This document shows positions 48,652-56,497 of a DNA stretch of 64,000 nt, piece after piece; the first letter of the stretch is position 1; every line of letters begins with the position of its first letter. The translations under genes and the position numbers were made by a program. This DNA comes from Kitasatospora sp. CB01950. Its GTDB lineage: Bacteria > Actinomycetota > Actinomycetes > Streptomycetales > Streptomycetaceae. The stretch spans positions 557,425-621,424 of the forward strand of contig NZ_LISX01000002.1 of assembly GCF_001905465.1 (NCBI RefSeq), written 5' to 3'. The notes beneath the pieces were generated by a model. That model saw nothing but the letters and a program-made list of their open reading frames with translations. It had not been told where the DNA came from and did no database searches.

Positions 48652-50298
48652 ATGACCACCAATGCCACCCTCAGCTCGAACGTTCCCGCCCCGCGTTCCG
48701 CCGTCCTGGACGACGCGCACGTCGGCGACATCAAGGGCGCGCTCGGCACCATCCGCCACGACGACACCGCGCCCCGCCAGGGGCTTTCCGCCAAGCTCAA
48801 GACCCTGCTCGCGATCGTCGGACCCGGCCTGATCGTGATGGTCGGCGACAACGACGCCGGCGCGTTCGCCACCTACGGCCAGGCCGGCCAGGACTACGGC
48901 ACCCACCTGCTGTGGACGCTGCTCCTGCTCGTCCCGGTGCTCTACGTCAACCAGGAGATGGTGCTTCGCCTGGGCGCCGTGACCGGCGTCGGGCACGCCA
49001 GGCTGATCCTGGAACGCTTCGGCAGGTTCTGGGGCGCCTTCTCGGTGATAGACCTGTTCCTGCTCAACGCGCTCACCCTGGTCACCGAGTTCATCGGCAT
49101 CACCCTGGCCGCCGGCTACCTCGGCCTGCCGAAGGTCGCCTCGGTGGTCCTGGCCGCGGCGGTCATCATCGCCTCGGGGTTCACCGGCTCGTTCCGGCGC
49201 TTCGAGCGGATCGTGGTCACCCTGTGCGTCGGATCGCTGCTCCTGATCCCGGTGTACTTCCTGTGCCACCCGTCCGCCTCGCAGATGGCCCGCGACTTCG
49301 TCGTGCCGAACATGCCCGGCGGCTCCGGTGAGCTGTCCAGCGTCATGCTGCTGATCATCGCCATCGTCGGCACCACCGTCGCGCCGTGGCAGCTGTTCTT
49401 CCAGCAGTCGTACGTCATCGACAAGCGGATCACCCCGCGCTTCATGACGTACGAGAAGGCCGACCTGGTCATCGGCATCGCGATCGTCATCGTCGGCGGC
49501 GCCGCCATGATGGGCTTCACCGCCGCCGCCTTCACCGGCACCGACGGCTTCGGCCGGTTCGAGGACAGCGCGGGCGTGGCCAAGGGCCTGGCCGACAACG
49601 CCGGCCAGCTTGCCGGCGCGCTCTACGCGGTCGCCCTGCTCGACGCCTCGATCATCGGCGCGTTCGCCGTCTCCCTCTCCACCGCGTACGCGATCGGCGA
49701 CGTGTTCGGCATCAAGCACTCCCTGCACCGCGGGGTGAAGGGCGCCAAGGGCTTCTACGCCGTCTACGCCGGACTGGTGGTCGTCGCCGCCGCCATCGTG
49801 CTGATCCCCGGCTCGCCGCTGGGCCTGCTCACCGAGGGCGTCCAGACCCTGGCCGGCGTGCTGCTGCCCTCCGCCAGCGTCTTCCTCCTGCTGCTGTGCA
49901 ACGACAAGGCCGTGCTCGGCCCCTGGGTGAACGGCCCGAAGACCAACGCCTTCACCGCGGCCGTCGTCGGCATCCTGGTCACCCTGTCGATCATCCTGAC
50001 CGCCGCCGTCCTGTTCCCGGACATCGACTCCGGCACGATCATGACGATCATGGCCTGCTGCGGCGTCGCGGGGGTCCTGGCCGCCGGGTACGCCTTCACC
50101 CGCCGACGCACCGGCACCAAGGAGGACCCGGTCGACCGCACCGGTCGCGACGAATGGCGGATGCCCCCGCTGGAGACCCTGGCCAAGCCGACCGTCTCCA
50201 CCGGTTACAAGATCGGCATGGGCGCCCTGCGCACCTACCTGCTGATCGCGATGGTCCTGGTCGTCATCAAGATCGTCCAGACCGCCACGGGCAGCTGA
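48652..50298 (+). CDS. Nramp-family divalent metal transporter, NRMT (Mg2+-type)-like
   Basis: 548 residues, 11-12 membrane helices. The TM1 metal motif, DPGN in Mn/Fe Nramp proteins, is here GDNDAGAFATY (Asp66-Ala71), and the TM6 MPH motif is VAPWQL (Ala244-Pro-Trp246). Loss of the TM6 Met in favour of Ala is the known mark of Nramp-related Mg2+ transporters, and an M-box precedes the gene. So Mg2+ (possibly also Mn2+) uptake is the best prediction. ATG 48652 has GGAGG at 6 bases. A strong terminator follows. Confidence 0.88.
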   Translation: MTTNATLSSNVPAPRSAVLDDAHVGDIKGALGTIRHDDTAPRQGLSAKLKTLLAIVGPGLIVMVGDNDAGAFATYGQAGQDYGTHLLWTLLLLVPVLYVNQEMVLRLGAVTGVGHARLILERFGRFWGAFSVIDLFLLNALTLVTEFIGITLAAGYLGLPKVASVVLAAAVIIASGFTGSFRRFERIVVTLCVGSLLLIPVYFLCHPSASQMARDFVVPNMPGGSGELSSVMLLIIAIVGTTVAPWQLFFQQSYVIDKRITPRFMTYEKADLVIGIAIVIVGGAAMMGFTAAAFTGTDGFGRFEDSAGVAKGLADNAGQLAGALYAVALLDASIIGAFAVSLSTAYAIGDVFGIKHSLHRGVKGAKGFYAVYAGLVVVAAAIVLIPGSPLGLLTEGVQTLAGVLLPSASVFLLLLCNDKAVLGPWVNGPKTNAFTAAVVGILVTLSIILTAAVLFPDIDSGTIMTIMACCGVAGVLAAGYAFTRRRTGTKEDPVDRTGRDEWRMPPLETLAKPTVSTGYKIGMGALRTYLLIAMVLVVIKIVQTATGS

Positions 50299-50306
50299 CC
50301 GCAGCT

Positions 50307-50345
50307 CCCCGGGGGCGGCGGGCACGCACCTCGCCGCCCCCGGGG
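50307..50345 (+). terminator. Strong terminator after the Nramp-related gene
   Basis: Perfect 14-bp stem CCCCGGGGGCGGCG / CGCCGCCCCCGGGG with an 11-base loop. The following small gene probably depends on read-through or its own promoter. Confidence 0.88.
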
Positions 50346-50393
50346 AAGCCGGCCCCCTCACCGACCCTCGCTCCGAGGAAGGAGGGCACCACC

Positions 50394-50678
50394 GTGCGCC
50401 GCACCCCGAACCACGCCGCCCAACAGCCGCACACCTGCCCCAGCGTCACCCTGGCCCTGCACGACGGCACCGAGCGCGCCTACCGCCTCGACGACCCCGG
50501 CGCCTGCCCGCACTCCGGCACCGCCAACACCGTGCGGTCCGCCTACGAGCCGCGCGTGCACCTCGCCTACCTGCTGGCGTGTCAGGGCCACGACCCCGGC
50601 CGGCTCGCCGACTTCGCCGACCTGCCGCTGGCCGCCGCACACCGCATCACCGAAGCGGCCCGGGGCCCGCGCGCCTGA
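50394..50678 (+). CDS. Small protein of unknown function in the metal island
   Basis: 94 residues from GTG 50394, 8 bases after GGAAGGAGG. Soluble; sequence features are PSVTLALHDGTERAYRLDDPGACPHSGTANTVRSAYEPRVHLAYLLACQGHDPGRLADFADLPLAAAHRI. Two Cys and several His could bind metal, but no family is known. Lies between the transporter and MgtC genes, so a role in ion homeostasis is suggested by context only. Confidence 0.65.
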   Translation: MRRTPNHAAQQPHTCPSVTLALHDGTERAYRLDDPGACPHSGTANTVRSAYEPRVHLAYLLACQGHDPGRLADFADLPLAAAHRITEAARGPRA

Positions 50679-50684
50679 GCGCGC

Positions 50685-50880
50685 CGCGCCAAGAGCCCCG
50701 CAGCCAGCTGATGGAGAGCGTCTGGGGTCGGCCCGACAACGGCGACACCCGCACCATCTCCACCCATATCGCCCGGCTGCGCAGCAAGCTCGGCACCACC
50801 CACCGCCCGGCCACCGCCCCGCCATCGCCATCGTCCGCCAGATCGGCTACACGTACGACCCCCGCCTGGCCGCCACCTGA
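50685..50880 (+). pseudogene. Frameshifted C-terminal part of an OmpR-type response regulator
   Basis: SRSQLMESVWG-like PRSQLMESVWGRPDNGDTRTISTHIARLRSKLG is the winged-helix recognition region of OmpR/PhoB regulators. After about 50796 the match continues in another frame as AIVRQIGYTYDPRL and a stop (normally V-GxGYRY). There is no receiver domain. A relic, perhaps of a regulator once belonging to this island. Confidence 0.75.
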
Positions 50881-50925
50881 GCCCTCACCGACAAGGGCGC
50901 TCACGACCCATGGAGAAGGTGCCCC

Positions 50926-51660
50926 GTGCACACCCTGACCACCCTCGACTTCCTGGTCCGACTGGCCACCGGCGTCGGCTGCGGGGCGCTGATCGGCGTC
51001 GAACGCCAGTGGCGCGCCCGGATGGCGGGCCTGCGCACCAACGCCCTGGTCGCCGCCGGCGCCACGCTGTTCGTCCTCTACAGCGAGGCCGTCGGCGACG
51101 CCGGCAGCCCGACCAGGGTCGCCTCCTACGTCGTCTCCGGCATCGGCTTCCTCGGCGGCGGCGTCATCCTGCGCGACGGCGCCGGCGTGCGCGGTCTCAA
51201 CACCGCCGCCACCCTGTGGTGCTCGGCCGCCGTCGGCGTCCTCGCTGCCTCCGGCCAACTGGAATTCGCCGTCCTCGGCACACTGGCCGTCCTCGCCGTC
51301 CACCTGGTGCTGCGCCCGGCCGGCCGACTCCTTGACCGAGCCCCGCAAGCCGGCAGCGACCCGGACTCCAGCGTCCGCGCCACCGTCCACCTGGAGTGCG
51401 ACCGCACGGCCGAGACCCACATCCGCGCCCTGCTGCTCCAGGCCATGACAGCCTCCGGCCTCGCGCCCACCGGACTGCGCGCCCGCCGGACCGACCACGG
51501 CGACGCCACCAGCCTGCGGGCCACCGTCGCCATCACCGGGCAGGTCGCCCCGGCCCTGGAGCAGGTCGTCACCCGGCTCTCCCTGGAACCGGGAGTCCAC
51601 GACCTGCACTGGCACCTCGACGCCGAGTCCGACGACCCCAGCAGCCCGGCGCTCGCCTGA
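50926..51660 (+). CDS. mgtC: MgtC/SapB-family membrane protein
   Basis: 244 residues. Four to five helices in the N-terminal MgtC domain: ATGVGCGALIGVERQWRARMAGLRTNALVAAGATLFVL, SYVVSGIGFLGGGVILRDGAGVRGLNTAATLWCSAAVGVLAASG, which is diagnostic. The C-terminal ~90 residues form an ACT-like domain (RATVHLECDRTAETHIRALLLQAM). MgtC proteins support growth in low Mg2+ by acting on membrane energetics rather than as transporters. GTG 50926. It shares the region with the M-box-controlled transporter. Confidence 0.92.
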   Translation: MHTLTTLDFLVRLATGVGCGALIGVERQWRARMAGLRTNALVAAGATLFVLYSEAVGDAGSPTRVASYVVSGIGFLGGGVILRDGAGVRGLNTAATLWCSAAVGVLAASGQLEFAVLGTLAVLAVHLVLRPAGRLLDRAPQAGSDPDSSVRATVHLECDRTAETHIRALLLQAMTASGLAPTGLRARRTDHGDATSLRATVAITGQVAPALEQVVTRLSLEPGVHDLHWHLDAESDDPSSPALA

Positions 51661-51720
51661 GAACCCCACCGAACGAGACCGCGCACCCCCGAACCGCACC
51701 CGTAGAAGGAGGCCACCACC

Positions 51721-52188
51721 ATGACGAGAATCGCGCTGTACCCGTGGACGGGCCGAGGCGCCGCGCTCACCGGCGTCCTGCTGCTCCTCGTCCTCGAAGC
51801 CACCGCCATGGGAACCGCCCCCGCCGGCCTGCGATCCTTCCTCGGCGGCGTCCTGCTCGGCTCCTCGACCGCCGGACTGGTCGTCGCCCTGCTCCTCGCC
51901 CGCACGCTCCACCGGACACTCGCCCTGCCGGCGAACGACGACACCCGGTGGTACACCGCCCGCACGCTGGACGGCTTCCCCATGGAACAGGTACGGCCAC
52001 TGCTGCTCGCGTCCGGCGGCCCGGGCCTGAACCGGCTGTACACCGCCTGGGTGTTCGCCACCCACGGCCACGAGGCCCCGTGGATCGCACGCCATCTCGA
52101 CCTGCCCGTGCCCACCGCCCGACTGCTGGTCGACGCTGCCCGACGACACTCCTCCCCCGCTGCCGACACCGCGCACCCGAACGACTGA
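51721..52188 (+). CDS. Small membrane protein of unknown function
   Basis: 155 residues. Two membrane helices (GAALTGVLLLLVLEATAMG and LGGVLLGSSTAGLVVALLLARTL) and a soluble C-terminal half, RWYTARTLDGFPMEQVRPLLLASGGPGLNRLYTAWVFATHGHEAPWIARHLDLP, with several His/Trp. ATG 51721 has AGAAGGAGG upstream. 60 bases after mgtC on the same strand, so probably cotranscribed. No family recognised. Confidence 0.65.
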   Translation: MTRIALYPWTGRGAALTGVLLLLVLEATAMGTAPAGLRSFLGGVLLGSSTAGLVVALLLARTLHRTLALPANDDTRWYTARTLDGFPMEQVRPLLLASGGPGLNRLYTAWVFATHGHEAPWIARHLDLPVPTARLLVDAARRHSSPAADTAHPND

Positions 52189-52240
52189 CGACCGCCCGCG
52201 CCCGACCGGCCCGAGCCGCCCCAACGCGAGGAGGCCGTAG

Positions 52241-52340
52241 TGATCACGGCCTTCGACCACGTCCGGCTCTCGGCACCACCCGGAAGCGAAACCCTCCTGC
52301 ACGCCTTCTACGGCGGCGTCCTCCAGGTGGCCGAGATGCA
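52241..52340 (+). pseudogene. N-terminal stub of a VOC/glyoxalase-fold gene
   Basis: GAGGAGG then GTG 52241 starts VITAFDHVRLSAPPGSETLLHAFYGGVLQ, the first strand and helix of a VOC-fold protein. After about 30 codons the sequence changes abruptly into AT-richer regulatory DNA. The stub ends where the ABC transporter control region begins, which marks a recombination joint. Confidence 0.65.
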
Positions 52341-52343
52341 TAT

Positions 52344-52359
52344 TTGCGTATCGACGCAA
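52344..52359. promoter_or_regulatory. ArsR/SmtB-type operator upstream of the ABC transporter
   Basis: TTGCGT-ATCG-ACGCAA, a perfect inverted repeat. A close relative, TTGCGCATTCATGCAA, overlaps the start of the ArsR/SmtB gene at 56359-56374. Sharing of the TTGC(R/G)-GCAA frame suggests one regulator binds both. Confidence 0.6.
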
Positions 52360-52457
52360 GAGATAGGAGACTTCCCACGGCACCCCTGTGTGCCGTCCCG
52401 GCAGTGCGCGAGCCTGCCCGGCATCGGCGTACCCAGGCAGAACCGGAGGAGGCAGCC

Positions 52458-52523
52458 ATGGGCGAAGACCCTCCCAGTACCCGGTGCCGTCCCGGCCGCC
52501 TTCCCTTCGCCGCCCGCGCCTGA
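52458..52523 (+). CDS. 21-residue leader peptide with acidic-proline start
   Basis: ATG 52458 follows CGGAGGAGG by about 6 bases. The peptide starts MGEDPPST and continues with CRPGRLPF before TGA. N-terminal acidic residues followed by prolines are the feature that makes E. coli/Salmonella MgtL (MEPDPTP...) destabilise ribosomes at low Mg2+. A strong hairpin follows. Translation is well supported; the Mg-sensing idea is inference. Confidence 0.55.
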   Translation: MGEDPPSTRCRPGRLPFAARA

Positions 52524-52542
52524 CGCGGCACGCGGCGTGACA

Positions 52543-52576
52543 CGGCGGGTGCGTCCCTCTGTGGGATGCACCGCCG
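52543..52576 (+). terminator. Attenuator-like hairpin in the ABC transporter leader
   Basis: CGGCGGGTGCGTCCC pairs with GGGATGCACCGCCG (one bulged G, one G-T pair) around TCTGT. It stands between the leader ORF and the permease gene, so it could terminate or pause transcription depending on leader translation. Confidence 0.55.
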
Positions 52577-52688
52577 TCCGGTCCTGTTCTCCGGCTTCTG
52601 CCTGTTCACGTACGCGCTCCGCTCCCCCGCTCCCCGGCCCGTGGTCGAGGCGGCCAGGGCCGATGGTGCGCGCCCGGAGGTTCTCGTC

Positions 52689-54446
52689 ATGTCGTTCCTG
52701 AAGTCGGCCCCGGCCGCGTCCCGGACCTCGCTGCCCGCCCGGATGGCCGGCCGGCTGTCCCGGATGACGTGGGTGGACGTGGTCGTCGCCGCCGCGGTCC
52801 TGGTCCTGCTCTACCTCGCCCTGCGAGTCGGACAGGGCACCACCGTCCGCTTCTCCACCGGCCAGGACGCGGGCGTCGACACCGACCCGGCACGACTGCC
52901 GTACGACGCGGCGCGCTCGCTGCTGCGGATGTTCGCCGCACTCGTGCTCTCGGTCGTCTTCACCTTCGCCTACGCCTACGCCGCGGCCAAGAGCCGCCGC
53001 CTGGAGCGCATCCTGATCCCCGCGCTGGACATCCTCCAGTCCGTGCCCGTCCTGGCCTTCCTGACCGTCGCGGTGACCGGCTTCATCGCGCTGTTCCCCG
53101 GTTCCATGCTCGGCCTGGAGTTCGCGGCGATCTTCGCGATCTTCACATCCCAGGCGTGGAACATGACCTTCGGGTTCTACTACTCCCTCACGTCGCTGCC
53201 GCGTGAACTCGACGAGTTGTCCCGCTCGTTCCGCTTCACCCGGTGGATGCGGTTCTGGAAGGTCGAGGTGCCCGCCGGCATAATCGGCCTGGTCTGGAAC
53301 GGCATGATGAGCTTCGGCGGCGGCTGGTTCTTCCTGGTCGCCTCCGAGGCGATCAGCGTCAACAACCAGAAGTACGCGCTGCCCGGCGTCGGCTCCTACG
53401 CGGGTGCCGCCATCACCGACGGCGACCTCGGCAAGGTCGGCTGGGCGATCGCCACCATGGCCGTCATGGTGATCGCCGTGAACTTCCTGTTCTGGCGACC
53501 GCTGACCGCGTGGGCGGAGAGGTTCAAGAACGAGCAGTCCGAGGCCACCGAGATCCAGCGTTCCGTCGTCCTCGACTTCCTGCGCCGCTCGCACTGGCCC
53601 GAGCTGTTCGGCCGCCTGCTGCGCCCGGTGGGCCGGGTGCTGTCCCGCGCCGGGAGGCTGCTGGGCACCGACGACCGTCCACTGGCCTTCGCCACCACCC
53701 GGCAGCGCACCGGAGACGTGGCCTTCGCCGTCGTCGCCGGCGGTCTGATCCTGTGGGGCCTGTTCGACCTCGGCCACTACCTGTACGACAGCACCGGCCT
53801 CGGCGTGTTCGGCGAGCCCCTCCTGCTGGGCCTCGCCACCCTCGCCCGCGTGGTCGTCCTGGTGACGGTGGCAACCCTGGTCTGGGTACCGATCGGCGTG
53901 AAGATCGGATTCTCCCCGAAGCTGACCCGCGTCGCCCAGCCCGTCGTCCAAGTGCTGGCCAGCTTCCCCGCCAACTTCCTGTTCCCGCTGGTCGTGTGGC
54001 TGCTGCTGAAGACCGGCCTGTCGATCGACGTGGGCGGCATCCTGCTGATGGCCCTCGGCGCCCAGTGGTACATCCTCTTCAACACCATCGCCGGTGCGAT
54101 GGCCATCCCCACCGACCTGCGCGAGGCGATGGACGACCTCGGCGTGCACGGCTGGCAGCGCTGGCGGCGCCTGATCATCCCCGGGATCTTCCCCGCCTAC
54201 GTCACCGGCGGCATCACCGCCTCCGGCGGCGCCTGGAACGCCTCCATCGTCGCCGAGGTCGTCACCTTCGGCACCACCACCCTCACCGCCACCGGCCTCG
54301 GTGCGTACATCGCGCAGGCCACCGAGCGCGGCGACTACCCGCACCTGCTCGCCGGCGTGGCCGTGATGAGCCTGTACGTCGTCGCCGTCAACCGCCTGTT
54401 CTGGCGCCGCCTCTACCGGCTGGCCGAGACCCGCTACTCCCTCTGA
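52689..54446 (+). CDS. NitT/TauT-like ABC transporter permease, two fused permease domains
   Basis: 585 residues, about 12 helices. Two BPD_transp_1 domains in tandem: the first with LYLALRVGQG...SLPRELDELSRSFRFTRWMRFWKVEVPAGIIGLVWNGMMSFGGGW as EAA loop (~residues 70-300), the second with TDLREAMDDLGVHGWQRWRRLIIPGIFPAYVTGGITASGGAWNASIVAEV (~330-585). Such double permeases pair with an ATPase carrying an AAA-associated C-terminal domain and lack a binding-protein gene, as here. Substrate unknown; placement in a metal island hints at an ion. ATG 52689 has CGGAGG at 8 bases. Confidence 0.9.
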   Translation: MSFLKSAPAASRTSLPARMAGRLSRMTWVDVVVAAAVLVLLYLALRVGQGTTVRFSTGQDAGVDTDPARLPYDAARSLLRMFAALVLSVVFTFAYAYAAAKSRRLERILIPALDILQSVPVLAFLTVAVTGFIALFPGSMLGLEFAAIFAIFTSQAWNMTFGFYYSLTSLPRELDELSRSFRFTRWMRFWKVEVPAGIIGLVWNGMMSFGGGWFFLVASEAISVNNQKYALPGVGSYAGAAITDGDLGKVGWAIATMAVMVIAVNFLFWRPLTAWAERFKNEQSEATEIQRSVVLDFLRRSHWPELFGRLLRPVGRVLSRAGRLLGTDDRPLAFATTRQRTGDVAFAVVAGGLILWGLFDLGHYLYDSTGLGVFGEPLLLGLATLARVVVLVTVATLVWVPIGVKIGFSPKLTRVAQPVVQVLASFPANFLFPLVVWLLLKTGLSIDVGGILLMALGAQWYILFNTIAGAMAIPTDLREAMDDLGVHGWQRWRRLIIPGIFPAYVTGGITASGGAWNASIVAEVVTFGTTTLTATGLGAYIAQATERGDYPHLLAGVAVMSLYVVAVNRLFWRRLYRLAETRYSL

Positions 54447-54493
54447 CCAGTCACGCGAGGCCCCGCCCGCACCACTTCGCACGGAGAACCTCC

Positions 54494-55894
54494 ATGAGCC
54501 TCAAGACCCTCTTCGGCCGACGCTCCACCGACACCGACACCGCCGCCAGGACCGCCCCGGCCACCGCCGGCCGCCCCGCCGACGGCGAGGTGCTGCTGGA
54601 GACCGTCGGCCTGACCAAGGCCTACGCAGGCGCCGACGGCGAACTGCCGGTGCTCTCCGGCATCGACCTCCAGGTGCAGGCCGGCGAGATCGTCGCGCTG
54701 CTCGGCAAGTCCGGCTCCGGCAAGTCCACCCTGCTGCGTTGCCTGGCCGGCCTGCTCCCGCCCAGCTCCGGCACCGTCTCCTACCGCAGTGCCCCGCTGA
54801 CCGGGGCCAACCCCGGTACCGCCATGGTCTTCCAGACCTTCGCCCTGCTGCCCTGGCTGACCGTCCAGCAGAACGTCGAACTCGGCCTGGAAGCCCGCGG
54901 GGTGAGCCCCCAGGAGCGTGCCGAGGCCGCCGTCCGGGCGATTGACCTGATCGGCCTCGACGGCTTCGAGTCCGCCTACCCCAAGGAGCTCTCCGGCGGC
55001 ATGCGCCAGCGCGTCGGCTTCGCCCGGGCCCTGGTCGTCGAACCCGACGTGCTGATGATGGACGAGCCGTTCTCCGCCCTCGACGTCCTCACCGCCGAGA
55101 ACCTGCGCGGCGAACTGATGGAGTTGTGGGACTCCGGCCAGTTCCCCACCCGCGCCGTCGTCCTGGTCACCCACAACATCGAGGAAGCGGTGATGATGGC
55201 CGACCGGATCGTCGTCCTCGGCTCACGCCCCTACGGCACCATCCGCGAAACCGTCGAGGTCGCCCTGGAACGGCCCCGCGACCGCGACTCCGCCGCCTTC
55301 GACGAACTCGTCGACCGCGTCTACCGGATCATGACCGGACGTCCCAAGGAGACCCGCCTGCCCGGCCGCAGCGAGGCCGTCCGACTCGACAAGCGCACCG
55401 TCGCCAACACCCCGCTGCCCACCGCCAGCGTCGATGGTCTCTCCGGCCTCGCCGAGATGATCGCCCACCGCGGCAACCGCTGCGACCTCGCCGACCTCGC
55501 CGACGAACTCGGCCTCGACATCGACGACATGCTTCCCCAGGTCGACGCCCTCGACCTGCTCGGATTCGCCGAGATCAGCGGCGACGACCTCCTGCTCACC
55601 GACACCGGCACCGCCTTCGCCGGTGCCGACGTCCAGAAGTCCAAGACCATCTTCGCGAGCGCAGCCCTCGAGGTGCCGCTGGTCAAGCTGATCACCAACA
55701 GCCTGCGCGGCAAGCCCGACGCCACCGTCCGCGCCGGCTTCTTCCGCGACCTGCTCGCCCACCACTACACCAGCGAACAGGTCGAGCGGCAGCTGGAGAC
55801 CGCCACCGACTGGGGCCGCTACGCCGAACTGTTCAGCTACGACTCCGCACCCCAGGAGTACCGGCTCGACGAAAACGCCGACCTCCCCCGCTGA
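54494..55894 (+). CDS. ABC transporter ATPase with AAA-associated C-terminal domain
   Basis: 466 residues. ATPase core: Walker A ALLGKSGSGKSTLL (~69-82), Q-loop MVFQTFALLPWL, signature ELSGGMRQRVGFARAL, Walker B DVLMMDEPFSALD, H-loop LVTHNIEEA. After ~residue 290 an extra ~170-residue domain (SVDGLSGLAEMIAHRGNRCDLADLADELGLDIDDMLPQVDALDLLGFAEISGDDLLLTDTG...) is the AAA_assoc_C domain, winged-helix-like and of unknown function. 47 bases after the permease gene; ribosome site GGAGAA. Confidence 0.92.
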   Translation: MSLKTLFGRRSTDTDTAARTAPATAGRPADGEVLLETVGLTKAYAGADGELPVLSGIDLQVQAGEIVALLGKSGSGKSTLLRCLAGLLPPSSGTVSYRSAPLTGANPGTAMVFQTFALLPWLTVQQNVELGLEARGVSPQERAEAAVRAIDLIGLDGFESAYPKELSGGMRQRVGFARALVVEPDVLMMDEPFSALDVLTAENLRGELMELWDSGQFPTRAVVLVTHNIEEAVMMADRIVVLGSRPYGTIRETVEVALERPRDRDSAAFDELVDRVYRIMTGRPKETRLPGRSEAVRLDKRTVANTPLPTASVDGLSGLAEMIAHRGNRCDLADLADELGLDIDDMLPQVDALDLLGFAEISGDDLLLTDTGTAFAGADVQKSKTIFASAALEVPLVKLITNSLRGKPDATVRAGFFRDLLAHHYTSEQVERQLETATDWGRYAELFSYDSAPQEYRLDENADLPR

Positions 55895-55944
55895 CGCGCG
55901 ACGGCGAGGGACACCCCGTCCCGCGCCCTCCCGTACCGCACCTC

Positions 55945-56370
55945 TCAACCCGCCTGCCCCGTCGCCGGGCGCCGCCGCCCCAACCGGGCCGACCGAGCAC
56001 CCTGCGCCTCGACCGGCACGCCCACCGCGGCCTCCCCGCCGCCGCCTCCGTCACCGCCGCCCCCGTGCTCCGGCATCCTGCCGGCGACCAGCGCCGCCTC
56101 CGTCAACAGCCCGCCCACGTCGGCAGCCCGGTAGAAAATCCGCGTCCCCTCCCGCCGCGACACCACCAGCCCCGCCGCCCGCAGCCTCGCCAGATGCTGC
56201 GAGGTGGCCGCCACGTGGGCGCCCAGGAGTTGCGCCAGCTCGCTCACCGGCAGCTCCCGCCGGCTCAGCGCCCACAGCAACCGGTAGCGCGACGGGTCGG
56301 CGACCGCCTTCAGCACCGCCACCGCGCGCTCCGCCGCGTCCGCGTCCCACGCTTCTCCTTGCGCATTCAT
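55945..56370 (-). CDS. ArsR/SmtB-family regulator
   Basis: 141 residues. AERAVAVLKAVADPSRYRLLWALSRRELPVSELAQLLGAHVAATSQHLARLRAAGLVVSRREGTRIFYRAAD is the winged HTH of SmtB/NmtR-type sensors. The alpha-5 His pairs usual for Zn/Ni sensing are not obvious; a His follows in RMPEHGGGG, and the tail is Gly-rich then basic. A TACGAT -10 (56379-56384 on the minus strand) puts the transcript start close to the ATG, so the mRNA is leaderless and the operator at 56359-56374 covers the start codon. It converges with the ABC operon, its probable target. Confidence 0.87.
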   Translation of the reverse strand: MNAQGEAWDADAAERAVAVLKAVADPSRYRLLWALSRRELPVSELAQLLGAHVAATSQHLARLRAAGLVVSRREGTRIFYRAADVGGLLTEAALVAGRMPEHGGGGDGGGGGEAAVGVPVEAQGARSARLGRRRPATGQAG

Positions 56371-56374
56371 GCAA
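56359..56374. promoter_or_regulatory. Autoregulatory operator over the ArsR/SmtB start codon
   Basis: TTGCGCATTCATGCAA, an imperfect inverted repeat related to TTGCGTATCGACGCAA at 52344-52359. Confidence 0.55.
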
Positions 56375-56497
56375 AGATCGTACCGGTGCGCCCCGGCCAA
56401 GGGCTCCACCGTCGTCGGCATCAACGGCCCGCGCCTGCTGCGCCAAGCAGCCTGGCCCCACCCCGAGGGCCTGGACGAGATCGTCGTCCTGACCGGC

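Larger units (their letters stand above)
52360..52688 (+). promoter_or_regulatory. Long structured leader of the ABC transporter
   Basis: About 330 bases between the operator and the permease start. It contains a leader ORF (52458-52523) with a strong ribosome site and, 19 bases after its stop, a 14-bp hairpin (52543-52576). No known riboswitch was recognised. Confidence 0.5.

Noticed and set aside
48652..50298. Annotation as a manganese transporter MntH.
   Set aside because: TM1 and TM6 metal motifs differ from DPGN/MPH and an M-box precedes the gene, so a Mg2+-type Nramp relative is favoured.
52360..52457. A guanidine (ykkC) or yybP-ykoY riboswitch in the ABC transporter leader.
   Set aside because: NitT/TauT-like ABC genes can follow ykkC RNAs, but none of the conserved blocks of either class could be found by eye.
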